This document shows, piece after piece, positions 1-9,528 of a DNA stretch of 64,000 nt. Within the stretch, counting starts at the first letter, position 1. Each line of letters starts with the position of its first letter. The translations under genes and the position numbers were made by a program. The notes under the pieces are model-generated. The model saw only the letters and a program-made list of their open reading frames with translations, searched no databases and was not told where the DNA came from. The stretch comes from Planctomycetaceae bacterium (GTDB taxonomy: Bacteria > Planctomycetota > Planctomycetia > Pirellulales > Pirellulaceae), in assembly GCA_020638975.1 (NCBI GenBank), contig JACKHN010000019.1, forward strand, positions 60,381 to 124,380. Direction: 5' to 3'.

Positions 1-3000
1 GAAGGCTCCCCGCCGGAATCGTGATTGTTGTTGGCCCGGCTAATGTGTAATCATTCGGATTGGTAGCCGACCCGCTGAAGACGAGCGGTATAATGGTCTC
101 GACATCGGATTCCGCAGTCAGTCGCACGCCGATATTAACCGTGCCCGCAGACTCATCCACGACAGCACCTGCCGTCTGAAACGACACCTGCGGTGCAGGG
201 TCGTTGTCGAGGATCGTTAGTGTATGAGTTCCCACGGCGCCGACGATTGTATCGGTCGCAGGCTGTAGAGTCAGGACGATCGTGTCGTCGGCTTCGAACT
301 TGACGTCTTCCTCGATGATCAGGGTCGTGGAGCCCGTGGTACTTCCTGCCGGGAAATACACGAAAGGATTCGTCAATGTGTAATCGGAACTTGCCAGGGC
401 AGAGCCCGAAACGGAGAATGGAACTTGCAGGTCGAATGGCAACGCTGTGGCCAAAATGGCTTCAACTTGAACGACGCCGGCACCTTCCGTCGCCTCGCTG
501 CTGCCTGTCGTGAACGAGACCAGCAGTTTCTGAAACGCACCGAAATCCACATTCGTAATCGTCGCCCCAGCGGCTGCGGTCACGGTCTGGTGATTGCTAG
601 CCGGAGCGAAGACATCCAATGCGGCCAAGGCGATTGGGGCGGTCAACACCGTACCAAGTGCCGAATTATCGGCTGAATCGAAGATCCCCTGCGAGATTTC
701 GAATGCCGATTGTGTTCCCCAGTAGTTGCCGCCTGCATTCTTCTCGCTGGAGGAAGTGTTCTCGAGGTTGTACGTCGTGTTGCCGAAGATATTGTTATTG
801 GTCAGAGGTTGCGATGAACTCGTCGCCAGTTGCACGCCGATGTCGTTGCCGGAAATCTCGTTAAATCGCAGCAAGGCTCCGCTCGAAGCTGCTTGAGAAA
901 CTCCAATCTGGTTGCCGCTGATGGTCGAATACTCGATCGTCGTGCCGTTCCTCGCGTCAATCGCAGTTTGGTTGCCGGTGAACACGCTGTGCGACACGAA
1001 ATGTCGTTCGGTCTCCTGGAGCACGGTCCCGTTATTTGTAAAGATCGAATCGTAGAACTGCCGGTCGGCTTGCGGCGAGACGACGGTGTTGTCGTCGAAC
1101 AACGAGCGAACGATTTGGATGGGACTTCCCGTGTAACCGCTGAAGGCATTCTGATTGTGTCGAAACGTGCTGTCCTGGATATCGACTGGAGCATCGCCAC
1201 AGCATGAAACTTGAATTGCGCTGCTCGCGTACTCCAAGGTTGCGAATTTGAAGTTCGCCGTTCCGCCGAACGTGTTCAATACTCGTACACCGGACCAATC
1301 GCCACGCGCTGGACTTGCCGCCGATGAAGTGAACAGGATCGGCGCGGCAGCGGTTCCGGTTGCTTCCAGGTGTCCGCGGACGTTCAGCTCGGTTCCTACG
1401 TCGAACCAAATTTCTACGCCAGGCTCTACCGTTAATTGGACATCTGGATAGACGATGATGGAGGAAGTCACATGATAGGGCGAGTCGGCGGCAGTCCACA
1501 CCGTGTCGTTGAAGATTCCGCCCGCAATGGAAGTCGTGGCGCTTGTCGAACGTGTGGACGTCGCCGGAGCGATCGGCGATAGCGGTGTTTGAAGTTCAGG
1601 GGAGGATGGCTGCCAGTCCGGCTTTTGTAACTCGCCGATCGTGTAGGTTCCAGGCGCCAAGTTCGTAAAGCTGTAGCTCCCATCGGCGGTTGTTACCTGC
1701 GAAGGCTCATTGGAATCCTTCTGTCGGTTTCCATTTAGGTCCAAGTAGATCGTCCAGCCCGACAATCCAGGCTCGCCGGAGTCCTTGACTCCGTTCGCAT
1801 TTAGATCATTGAACTTAACTCCGTGAATCTCGACCGGATGGGGGCGGTCGAGTTCGTGATTGCCGAAATCGACATTGGAGATCGCCCCGCCGCTTGCCAT
1901 GGCAATCACTTGTGCAGTTGCCTGTGAGGAGCGGTTTTCGACGTCCAGTCCTGCGAATGCGGCTGAATTCACCGAGGCCCCAAGATCTGCCACAATCGTC
2001 TCGATGGCACTTCCATCCAGATTCGACCGTTGCACTGACCCAGGGCTGTCGCCGTTGGTCCAGTACAGTTTGTCGCCGATGGGATCGACATCAAATCCAA
2101 ACGGAACTTGAACGCCGGAAATGAGCGTGACGACATTCGCTCCATCCAGGTCCGATCGCAGAATCGAGTTCGTCGCGTCATTGCTAGACCAATAGAGGTG
2201 ATTGTTCTCGGTGTCCAATGCGATTCGTCGAGGGCTAATACTCGCGTTTGCGACAATCGTCTCGATGCTCGACCCGTCAAGGTTTGATCGCACGATCAAG
2301 CTCACGCCATTCGTCGCTGTCCAATACAACTTTCCACCAACTGGATCGACGGCAAGGTCGGCGATGGAAACATTTGTGCCGGGATGTGCGTTGGTAATTA
2401 GCACTTCATTGGAGCCATCCAGTTCCATGCGGCGGATTTCATGTGGGAACCCGGATTCCGCAGTAACGAAGTAAATCATGCCATTCGTCAAGTCGAGCCC
2501 GAATTGACTACTCGCCCCGGTATAAACTACTTCGACATCAGATCCGTCGAGGTTCGAGCGGCGAATCGAATTGCTGTTCTGCGCCGTGGCCCAGTAAACC
2601 TTTCCGCCATCCAGATCCAAGGCAACGTCAGTCGCGAATCCAGCGTGCGGTGTGATGTTATGCAGATTCGATCCATCCAAATTCGCGCCCTGGATCTGAT
2701 TGGCAATGCTGTTAGCCCAAACCAAGATCGGCTCGACCGCCCCGGTTGTGGTGGGCAGCGTTTGCTGCCACCCCGGCTGCGCGACTTCTCGTAGGTGATA
2801 CTCGCCGGGAGGCAGATTAGTAAACGAATACGAACCATCGCTGGAGCTTACGGTTCGCGCTTCGGTCTTATCAAGCTCGCCGTTATCGTTGGCATCAATG
2901 AAGAGGGTCCAGCCTTCGAGCCCCTGTTCCCCAGAATCCTGCACTCCATTGGCATTGACGTCATCAAACTTGACGCCGCTGATGGTGCTGAATTGGAAAT

Positions 3001-6000
3001 TGCCAAAGTCAACGTCGCTAGTCGTCGTGCCGGCGGCAACCGTTACGCGATTGCTTCCGCTCACGAGCGGTGTCGTATTGGGTGGGTTGGCGAGAATCGG
3101 CTCGTATTCTACCAGACCGGCGATGCTGCCATCGTAGCCATCCGAGATGCCTGTACCGATCGCGGACGTATTTGTCGTCCCCCAATGGTTGTTGGAAAGG
3201 TCACGATTTGCCTGGCTCGGATTTGTGACGTCGAAGGTCGTGTTGCTGCTGATGACGTTTTGCTGAATCGCGGGAATTGTCACCGTCGTTGCTAAAGTGA
3301 AACCGATCTCATTTCCCGTGATTTCGTTGTTAAGGACGGTGAATCCTTCGTAAAACGGCTGGATGCCGACCGTGTTGTTCGCGATGCGGTTGTACTGGAG
3401 CGTCCCGCGACCGCCATACAGCGCCGTGCCGTTGTTCTCGAAGGTGCTGCCATAGACGCTAATCCGTTCCGTCTGGTAGAGGCCATAGTCGTTGTTCGTA
3501 AACAGCGAATTGCGAATTTCCTTGTCTGCTCGGGTGATGGCATAGGTGTTGTTATCGAACACGGTTCGATCGATGAACACTTTGGCACTAGCATAGCCTC
3601 CGAAGCCTGTGTGGTTGAATCGAAACACGCTGTCTGTCACCGTCGCCGGCGATTGTGCACTGCAACAATGCACCCTCATCGCCGTACTCGCATACTCGAC
3701 CGTGACAAAAGCCAACGCTGCGTGACCACCGCTAAGGTTTTTAACATCGAGACCATACCAATCGCTCTTGGCGGGTGTGGCCGCCGAGGAAGTGAAGAGG
3801 ATGGGGTCGTCGGAAGTTCCGATCGCCAATAGTGCGCCTTCCACGTCAAGTCGCGCTCCGGCATCGAACAACACTTCCACCCCCGGTTCGACGGTCAATG
3901 TTGTTCCCGCTGCGACCGTGACCGGTGTCGTGACCAGATAAGGCCCGGCGGCTTTGGTCCAGGTCGTATTCGAGTTGATGTCGGAACTCACGGTCGCGTT
4001 GGCAACTCCAGTCCGGCTGAGCACTGGCGGATTGGGTTCCACCCGAGAGCTGGGAAGGGGGGTCGGAACACTTTGTTGCCATCCGTTTTGAAGTACTTCG
4101 CGAACGTTGTGTTCGCCACCGAGAACATTGTCGATTCGGTAGCTCCCGTCACTCGCTGTTACGTTGCTTGGTTCACCGATGTCGAAGACGCCGTCATCGT
4201 CCTCGTCGACATAAATCGTCCATCCCGCCAAGCCAGGTTCACCGGCATCGCGAACTCCGTTGCCGTTGAGGTCCTCGAACTTAACACCTTCAATTTCTCC
4301 GGGAACAATTCGGTTGCCGAAAAGCAAATCGTCACGCACTTCCGAGCTATCGAGTGAGATCTGATGCGCGAAACTTGGGTCGCCTGGAGCGGTCTGTAGG
4401 TAGGCTGGCCGCGACTCCTCGGCAACCGTGATGGAACCTGGCATCAACCCCACGAATTCGTAGTAGCCTCGTGCATTCGTCGTTGTACTCGGTTCGCCTC
4501 CATCGTGGGTCCCGTTGGAATTACGGTCGAGGAAGATCTGCCAATTCGCCAACCCTGGTTCGGCGTCAGCGCCGCCAGGGTCGGCGGGTGTCAACGTCAG
4601 AGGTGGGTTCGACAGTAGTGAAAAGGAGAAAGCGCTGGCGCTCACCGTCACTGCGGCACCATCGACGACCGAGGAGATGATCGGATTCGGTGAGATGTTT
4701 CCACTGTTATAGTTGCCGCTCCAACGAAAGTCCGTCAGTTGTGTGGCATCCGCGCTGAGGTTCGTTTTGGTATCCGCACCGACGCCGATGCCCGTCATGG
4801 AGGAATCAATTGTTCCGTTGGTTGTTTCGGTGGGACCGGTCAGCGTCCAGGTTCCTGTTAGGAAAACGTCATAGCATCGAAAGTTGCAGTGCGACGTGTA
4901 GAAGTCATCGAGTTGGTAACCGCCACCATCCGCCGGTAGGACATTTAGATCCTGGGACGCTCGATCCGTTTCGACGCGCAGCTGATAATCGAGCGTTAGT
5001 GTCACGGGCACCTCGGGGCCACCGCCGCTTGGCGCAATATTGGCTGTCAAAACTTGATGGTCCGACAGCGTTTCGAACTCTAACGACTCGTACCGCGCCG
5101 TACCGGCCACGGCGTCAAGGGTTAGTTCGATGTCAAGGCCGCCACGTGGCGAAAACGTCGGAGAACCGAAGCTTCCGCCCACGCGGAAAGTCGCGTTGCC
5201 GCTCGCGGGAGCAGTGATCGTCGCGTGATAGAGATCGTCGGGAATGTGATTCCATTGGCCGTCTCCGTCGAGATCCTCAAACTTGTAGCCCGCTATTGTT
5301 GCCAGGCCGTAGCTGCCCAATGACAAGTCGGCACGCGTTTCGCCAGCGGCGAGCGACACGTCAAGGAAGCTTGTCGCGGGCGCGGATGCAATGCGACCTT
5401 CGGCCAATACGGTCGTAACCCGATAGTTGTCAGCGAGCAGCCCGTCGAAACGAAACTGTCCTCGCTCGTTCGTTCCGGACGTTGTATCGTCATCGGCCAA
5501 GGTGAACGTTTGCGATTCGCCGACGTCTAACAGTCCATTGTGATTGTCATCCATGAAGACGGTGACGCCGACCAGTCCCGGCTCGCCACTGTCACGCTGA
5601 CCGTTCGCATTCAGATCGTCGTAAACAACACCGGTGATTGCACCAAGTTGACGATTGCCAAAATCAACGTTGGAGGCGTCGCTGCTGGATAGGTCTACGG
5701 TGTAAGATTGCGACGAACCGCCTGGCAATGTCTGCGCGTAACCTGCCTGCAGGACCTCGCGGACGACGTGTGACCCCGGTGGTATGCTTTCTAGCGTGTA
5801 GGAGCCATCAACCTCGGTTGTGGTCGCTCGCTCGCCCGCGTCAAGTTGGCTGTTGTTGTTGGCATCAACGTAGATTGTCCAGCCAGACAACGGAGGTTCG
5901 CCGTTACCTTGTTGGGGTGTCGCTAAGGCGACGGGCACTTCTGCGATGTTCTGCAATTGAAAGGAGAAGTTCCCTGCCTCGATAACGATCCGGGCTCCAT

Positions 6001-8158
6001 CAACGGTCGCATCGACTAGTGAATCTGGCGTATAGTCGATTCCATTCGCATTGCCGCTGAAATTGAAATTTAGCAAACGCGATGCGTCAGCGCTGAGATC
6101 CGATCGGACATCCGCGCCCACACCATTCCCCCGCATCTGTAATGCGAAAGGAGCGGAAATGGTTTCCGTCGGACCGGATAATGTCCAAGTGCCAGAGATT
6201 GTCGCATCGTAGCAGCTAAAACCACAATGAGAAGTAAAGAAGTCGCCCAGTTTGTACTCCCCGCCGGGCTGCGCGGTCAGCGACAAATCTGCCGAAGGGC
6301 GATCTGTCTGGATCGTTACCGAATGCGTGACTTGCAGTGTGACTGGTACTGTTCCGGCGCCGACGCCCGTCTGGAAATTGCCACTGAATGTCGAAGTCTT
6401 TGGTGTGCTTGTGAACTTGAGCGACTCCCAACGGGCCAAACTTTGCGCCGGATCGAGCGTTACGAGTAAATCAGCACCGCCGATTGCTGAAAGTGACTGA
6501 TTACCGAAGCTGCCTCTTAGGCCAAGCGTTGCATTGTCGGAGGCGGGTTGAGGCACGTTGGCGTGAAAGAGGGTCGAATCCGGTCGATTCCACTGGCTGT
6601 CACCATTCAGGTCTTCGAACTTATAGCCCTGGATGTTGCGCGACTCGAAATATTCAAATGCCCCAATATCCGCCACAGCAATTGTATCACCGTCACCATC
6701 CAAAGGACGTGCATCGCCTCGTTGATCTTCTCCGGTCGACCCGATGTCCACTCCCGCATCGATTGCGGGACTGTTCGGCATCAACGCGTGTGTCTTGGTC
6801 GGACCGCCATTTAATGCGAGCGTCTCTAACTTGGCGTCGATTGGCGCGACCGAGCTTCCAATTTGATCGTTGTTCGACCCAGGCACGAAGCCATCAAACG
6901 TCGTATCTGATACTCCGATGAGATTGTTTCCGAGGGATGTGAAGATCTCACCCTGTGTGAGAAAGATGTCTGGGAAGCCGGTGACACCTGTGTTTTGGGC
7001 GACGATCGTGTTGCCAACGTTGAGTGGCCCCGCACTTGAGTTGGTTGATTCACTGTGAAGTCCGCCACCTCGGTCGGCGGTGTTTAAAGTGACCGTGCTG
7101 TTGCTGAGGGTACCGCGACCAAAGGCAAAGGAAATGCCGCCTCCTTCTGCGTCGGAGGTATTGCCGGAAATCGTGCTATTCGCAATTGAAAATGGATCGG
7201 GGGCGAAGCCATTGTTAACGAACAGCCCCCCTCCCCGGTCCCCTGTCCTGTTGCTCGAGACCTCGACTCGGTTGAGAACGAGTTTCCCGAGGCTCGTGAT
7301 CCCACCGCCCAATCGCCCCGACGCGTTGTTGTGAATCGAGGTGTCGGCAATATCAATTGTCGCGGAACTGAAGCTTGATATTCCGCCCCCGTCGTCCGCA
7401 GCCACATTGTCTGCGATGAAGCTGTTGCGGATGATCGTATTGCCGTGAGTACGCAAACCACCGCCAGCTCCCCCCCCGCCGAACGTGTAGGCGACCGCTT
7501 CGTTATTAATGATCTGTGAATTGGTAATCGTCAGATTGCCGCTCCAGTGTTGGATTCCCGCACCCAAGACGGCAGTATTATTGGCAATCGTACTATTGAG
7601 AATGTTCAACTCGCCGTTGTTGCTGATGCCTCCCCCGGTCATGTTGGTCGTGGAGTTGCCGGACTGGGAAATTATGCAATTGGTGAGTGTGACCGTCCCC
7701 CCATTTTGGATCGCTCCCTGCGAAGCATTTGTTAACGTCAGGTCCGTAAGCTCCAGCGTCGCACCGAAAAGAACGTTCAGTAGACGTTCGTCAAGTCCCG
7801 TGGCGTCGATCGTTGTCGAACCCGCGCTGACGCCGTTTATGGAAATACTTCCATCGACATCGAGGTCGCCGTCTGCAGCGGCGTTCTCGTCGCTGCCCGC
7901 GAGGTTCACCGAATAGACGCCGGAGGCGAGGTAGATAGTGTCCGCCTCCGGCGTGAGATTCGACTGGGCAATCGCATCTCGCAAGCTGCCAGGAGAGCCA
8001 TCGGCAATTCCCGCAACAAGGTTGAACGTTGCCAAAACCCGCCGACATTCGAGTTGCTCGAACAGCGGACGAATAAAGTCGCGACGCTTGTTCGTGCGTC
8101 GTGTTCTGTGTTTCGTGGCGGTCAGTCGGCGAAGCCAGCGGTTGCGGGTAGTGGTCAT
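1..8158 (-). CDS. Giant secreted multidomain surface protein (beta-helix, SdrD-B-like, YWTD, Calx-beta), 3' end outside window
   Basis: One stop-free minus frame runs from ATG 8158 to the left edge (2,719+ residues). I checked the frame near 8158, 6781, 5554 and 1807. A GAAGG Shine-Dalgarno (8166-8170) lies 7 nt upstream. Residues 31-43 carry a LEPR-like motif (FEQLECRRVLA), a planctomycetal N-terminal signature. Order by nucleotide: right-handed beta-helix ending in NSPAIDAG (about 8020-6650); unrecognised domain copy 1 (6640-5940); two SdrD-B-like modules (5910-5300); domain copy 2 (5300-4600); two SdrD-B-like modules (4590-4080); second beta-helix (4060-3130); SdrD-B-like (2980-2760); YWTD-type propeller repeats such as GDKLYWTNGD (2740-1900); SdrD-B-like (1830-1610); third beta-helix (1600-700); Calx-beta-like repeats (560-1). 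Probably exported and cell-surface or extracellular. Function, as adhesin, matrix protein or enzyme, cannot be decided. The C terminus is missing only because the window ends. Confidence 0.93.
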   Translation of the reverse strand, partial: MTTTRNRWLRRLTATKHRTRRTNKRRDFIRPLFEQLECRRVLATFNLVAGIADGSPGSLRDAIAQSNLTPEADTIYLASGVYSVNLAGSDENAAADGDLDVDGSISINGVSAGSTTIDATGLDERLLNVLFGATLELTDLTLTNASQGAIQNGGTVTLTNCIISQSGNSTTNMTGGGISNNGELNILNSTIANNTAVLGAGIQHWSGNLTITNSQIINNEAVAYTFGGGGAGGGLRTHGNTIIRNSFIADNVAADDGGGISSFSSATIDIADTSIHNNASGRLGGGITSLGKLVLNRVEVSSNRTGDRGGGLFVNNGFAPDPFSIANSTISGNTSDAEGGGISFAFGRGTLSNSTVTLNTADRGGGLHSESTNSSAGPLNVGNTIVAQNTGVTGFPDIFLTQGEIFTSLGNNLIGVSDTTFDGFVPGSNNDQIGSSVAPIDAKLETLALNGGPTKTHALMPNSPAIDAGVDIGSTGEDQRGDARPLDGDGDTIAVADIGAFEYFESRNIQGYKFEDLNGDSQWNRPDSTLFHANVPQPASDNATLGLRGSFGNQSLSAIGGADLLVTLDPAQSLARWESLKFTSTPKTSTFSGNFQTGVGAGTVPVTLQVTHSVTIQTDRPSADLSLTAQPGGEYKLGDFFTSHCGFSCYDATISGTWTLSGPTETISAPFALQMRGNGVGADVRSDLSADASRLLNFNFSGNANGIDYTPDSLVDATVDGARIVIEAGNFSFQLQNIAEVPVALATPQQGNGEPPLSGWTIYVDANNNSQLDAGERATTTEVDGSYTLESIPPGSHVVREVLQAGYAQTLPGGSSQSYTVDLSSSDASNVDFGNRQLGAITGVVYDDLNANGQRDSGEPGLVGVTVFMDDNHNGLLDVGESQTFTLADDDTTSGTNERGQFRFDGLLADNYRVTTVLAEGRIASAPATSFLDVSLAAGETRADLSLGSYGLATIAGYKFEDLDGDGQWNHIPDDLYHATITAPASGNATFRVGGSFGSPTFSPRGGLDIELTLDAVAGTARYESLEFETLSDHQVLTANIAPSGGGPEVPVTLTLDYQLRVETDRASQDLNVLPADGGGYQLDDFYTSHCNFRCYDVFLTGTWTLTGPTETTNGTIDSSMTGIGVGADTKTNLSADATQLTDFRWSGNYNSGNISPNPIISSVVDGAAVTVSASAFSFSLLSNPPLTLTPADPGGADAEPGLANWQIFLDRNSNGTHDGGEPSTTTNARGYYEFVGLMPGSITVAEESRPAYLQTAPGDPSFAHQISLDSSEVRDDLLFGNRIVPGEIEGVKFEDLNGNGVRDAGEPGLAGWTIYVDEDDDGVFDIGEPSNVTASDGSYRIDNVLGGEHNVREVLQNGWQQSVPTPLPSSRVEPNPPVLSRTGVANATVSSDINSNTTWTKAAGPYLVTTPVTVAAGTTLTVEPGVEVLFDAGARLDVEGALLAIGTSDDPILFTSSAATPAKSDWYGLDVKNLSGGHAALAFVTVEYASTAMRVHCCSAQSPATVTDSVFRFNHTGFGGYASAKVFIDRTVFDNNTYAITRADKEIRNSLFTNNDYGLYQTERISVYGSTFENNGTALYGGRGTLQYNRIANNTVGIQPFYEGFTVLNNEITGNEIGFTLATTVTIPAIQQNVISSNTTFDVTNPSQANRDLSNNHWGTTNTSAIGTGISDGYDGSIAGLVEYEPILANPPNTTPLVSGSNRVTVAAGTTTSDVDFGNFQFSTISGVKFDDVNANGVQDSGEQGLEGWTLFIDANDNGELDKTEARTVSSSDGSYSFTNLPPGEYHLREVAQPGWQQTLPTTTGAVEPILVWANSIANQIQGANLDGSNLHNITPHAGFATDVALDLDGGKVYWATAQNSNSIRRSNLDGSDVEVVYTGASSQFGLDLTNGMIYFVTAESGFPHEIRRMELDGSNEVLITNAHPGTNVSIADLAVDPVGGKLYWTATNGVSLIVRSNLDGSSIETIVANASISPRRIALDTENNHLYWSSNDATNSILRSDLDGANVVTLISGVQVPFGFDVDPIGDKLYWTNGDSPGSVQRSNLDGSAIETIVADLGASVNSAAFAGLDVENRSSQATAQVIAMASGGAISNVDFGNHELDRPHPVEIHGVKFNDLNANGVKDSGEPGLSGWTIYLDLNGNRQKDSNEPSQVTTADGSYSFTNLAPGTYTIGELQKPDWQPSSPELQTPLSPIAPATSTRSTSATTSIAGGIFNDTVWTAADSPYHVTSSIIVYPDVQLTVEPGVEIWFDVGTELNVRGHLEATGTAAAPILFTSSAASPARGDWSGVRVLNTFGGTANFKFATLEYASSAIQVSCCGDAPVDIQDSTFRHNQNAFSGYTGSPIQIVRSLFDDNTVVSPQADRQFYDSIFTNNGTVLQETERHFVSHSVFTGNQTAIDARNGTTIEYSTISGNQIGVSQAASSGALLRFNEISGNDIGVQLATSSSQPLTNNNIFGNTTYNLENTSSSEKNAGGNYWGTQSAFEISQGIFDSADNSALGTVLTAPIALAALDVFAPASNHQTVTAAAGATITNVDFGAFQKLLVSFTTGSSEATEGAGVVQVEAILATALPFDLQVPFSVSGSALASSDYTLTNPFVYFPAGSTTGSTTLIIEEDVKFEADDTIVLTLQPATDTIVGAVGTHTLTILDNDPAPQVSFQTAGAVVDESAGTVNIGVRLTAESDVETIIPLVFSGSATNPNDYTLAGPTTITIPAGSL

Positions 8159-8928
8159 GGGTTTACCTTCAGGATGAAATGTTTTTGTGTGCTGTCACGC
8201 AGACGCTGCTCGTTTCAACACCTCCGTCGCGCGGCGAAGCCGCAACCGTGAGCCTGGATTCTTCACGTGGGGCAGGTTTTCAAGCTGCCTGGAAGATTCA
8301 CCGCCTCGTTAATCGAGGAGATGTCAAATTCGGGTGAAGTTTGGCAGGTTAAAAACCTGTCCCACGAGGCCATGAATCAAAAAAATTCGGGTGAGCCGGT
8401 TTTGCGGGAACCGGACGCGAGCGCGTACCGACGGCGCAACAGAGAGTCAGCGTCTTTCGTATGTCTGCGATTTGAATCCCGCAAATGAAAACGGCTCGTC
8501 AACCAAAGGACGCGGTGCACTTCTGAAAAAACCGCAAAATCGGAACTTTCTTAAAAGTCGTTACCGACCCTTGTCCCTGTAAGCTGCGATAAGTGCCAGC
8601 CTGGGATGAATGTCCCAGGAAGTCGCCTTCGCCTGGGGCTACCTGGTGGCTCAGAATGTCGAGCGACTGTCCTCAATCGTGCTTGCTGGCCCGCGATCCG
8701 AACAACGCGAAGTACGCGAAAAACCATTGGGACAATTGTTCTCCAAGGTGGCTGACAGGATGCGGTGCCGTTGAAGGTTGCAAATCCTTTTGTGCGTCGC
8801 GAAGATGACGTGTATCATTGGGTTCCGAACGGCATCGTCTGTGGATCGGATTCAAAACGCATCGGCGCGAAACGTCCAGAAAGCTAGGTGCGTTGTAACT
8901 TCCTGCCACTTCGACGACTGCCTCTTGA
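8159..8928. other. Divergent intergenic region between the giant surface protein and sigma factor genes
   Basis: No convincing gene is seen in these 770 bases. The stretch must hold promoters for both divergent genes, but no clear -35/-10 pair stands out. It contains two related imperfect palindromes built on GGCAGGTT (8271-8289 and 8343-8362, the latter with a CAGGTT/AACCTG stem), a ten-base repeat ATTCGGGTGA near 8327 and 8387, and a perfect 7-bp hairpin CCTGGGA/TCCCAGG at 8600-8619. The short open frames here have no recognisable protein features. Confidence 0.6.
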
Positions 8929-9528
8929 ATGCAACAATCGGCTCAGATCGTGAATCAAACAGAACTGATCCAGCGGGCACGAAATGGGTCCGGATCCTCG
9001 CTCGGTACGCTCTTGGATGCGTATCGTGCATTTTTGCTGCGCATTGCGGCCCGAGGCATCGCCCCGGAATTGCAGGCGCATGTGGCGCCGTCCGATATCG
9101 TCCAAGGATCGCTACTGATCGCGGCTCGCGACTTTTGTCAGTTTCGAGGCGAGACCGAGAATGAGCTCCGAGCTTGGCTCACTAAGATTGTCACCAGCCA
9201 GACGGTCGACGGTCTACGACGGTTCGTCAGCGCGGAAAAACGCCGATCGGATCGCGAAGTCTCTCGCGGCGACAGTGTGTTGAAGCAAACGGCCTCCGCC
9301 GACGAGACCCCGAGTCGTTTGGCGAGTCTCCATGAAGATGCTGCTCGCCTGATCGAATCGATCGAATCCTTATCGAGCGAACTGCGAGACGTCGTGCAGG
9401 CACGCTACTTGGAAGAGCTAACGTTTGCACAGATATCTGAGCGGCTGGGGATCCCGGTGACAACCTGTCGCCGTCGTTGGTTGGAGGCCGTCGATGCCAT
9501 TCGTGAGCAAATGGGGATCGAGAAGTGA
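8929..9528 (+). CDS. ECF-type RNA polymerase sigma factor, planctomycete kinase-linked type
   Basis: A 199-residue protein with sigma-70 region 2 at about residues 20-105 (LLDAYRAFLLRIAARG, then APSDIVQGSLLIA, then RAWLTKIVTSQTVDGLRRF) and a region 4 helix-turn-helix at about 145-195 (LSSELRDVVQARYLEELTFA, with ERLGIPVTTCRRRWLEA as recognition helix). It should direct RNA polymerase to alternative promoters in the cytoplasm. No anti-sigma factor lies beside it. Instead the downstream Ser/Thr kinase starts inside its stop codon (GTGA overlap at 9525-9528), so the two are almost certainly co-transcribed and translationally coupled. This suggests control by phosphorylation or protein contact, which is inference. 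ATG 8929 is taken as the start. Confidence 0.9.
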   Translation: MQQSAQIVNQTELIQRARNGSGSSLGTLLDAYRAFLLRIAARGIAPELQAHVAPSDIVQGSLLIAARDFCQFRGETENELRAWLTKIVTSQTVDGLRRFVSAEKRRSDREVSRGDSVLKQTASADETPSRLASLHEDAARLIESIESLSSELRDVVQARYLEELTFAQISERLGIPVTTCRRRWLEAVDAIREQMGIEK

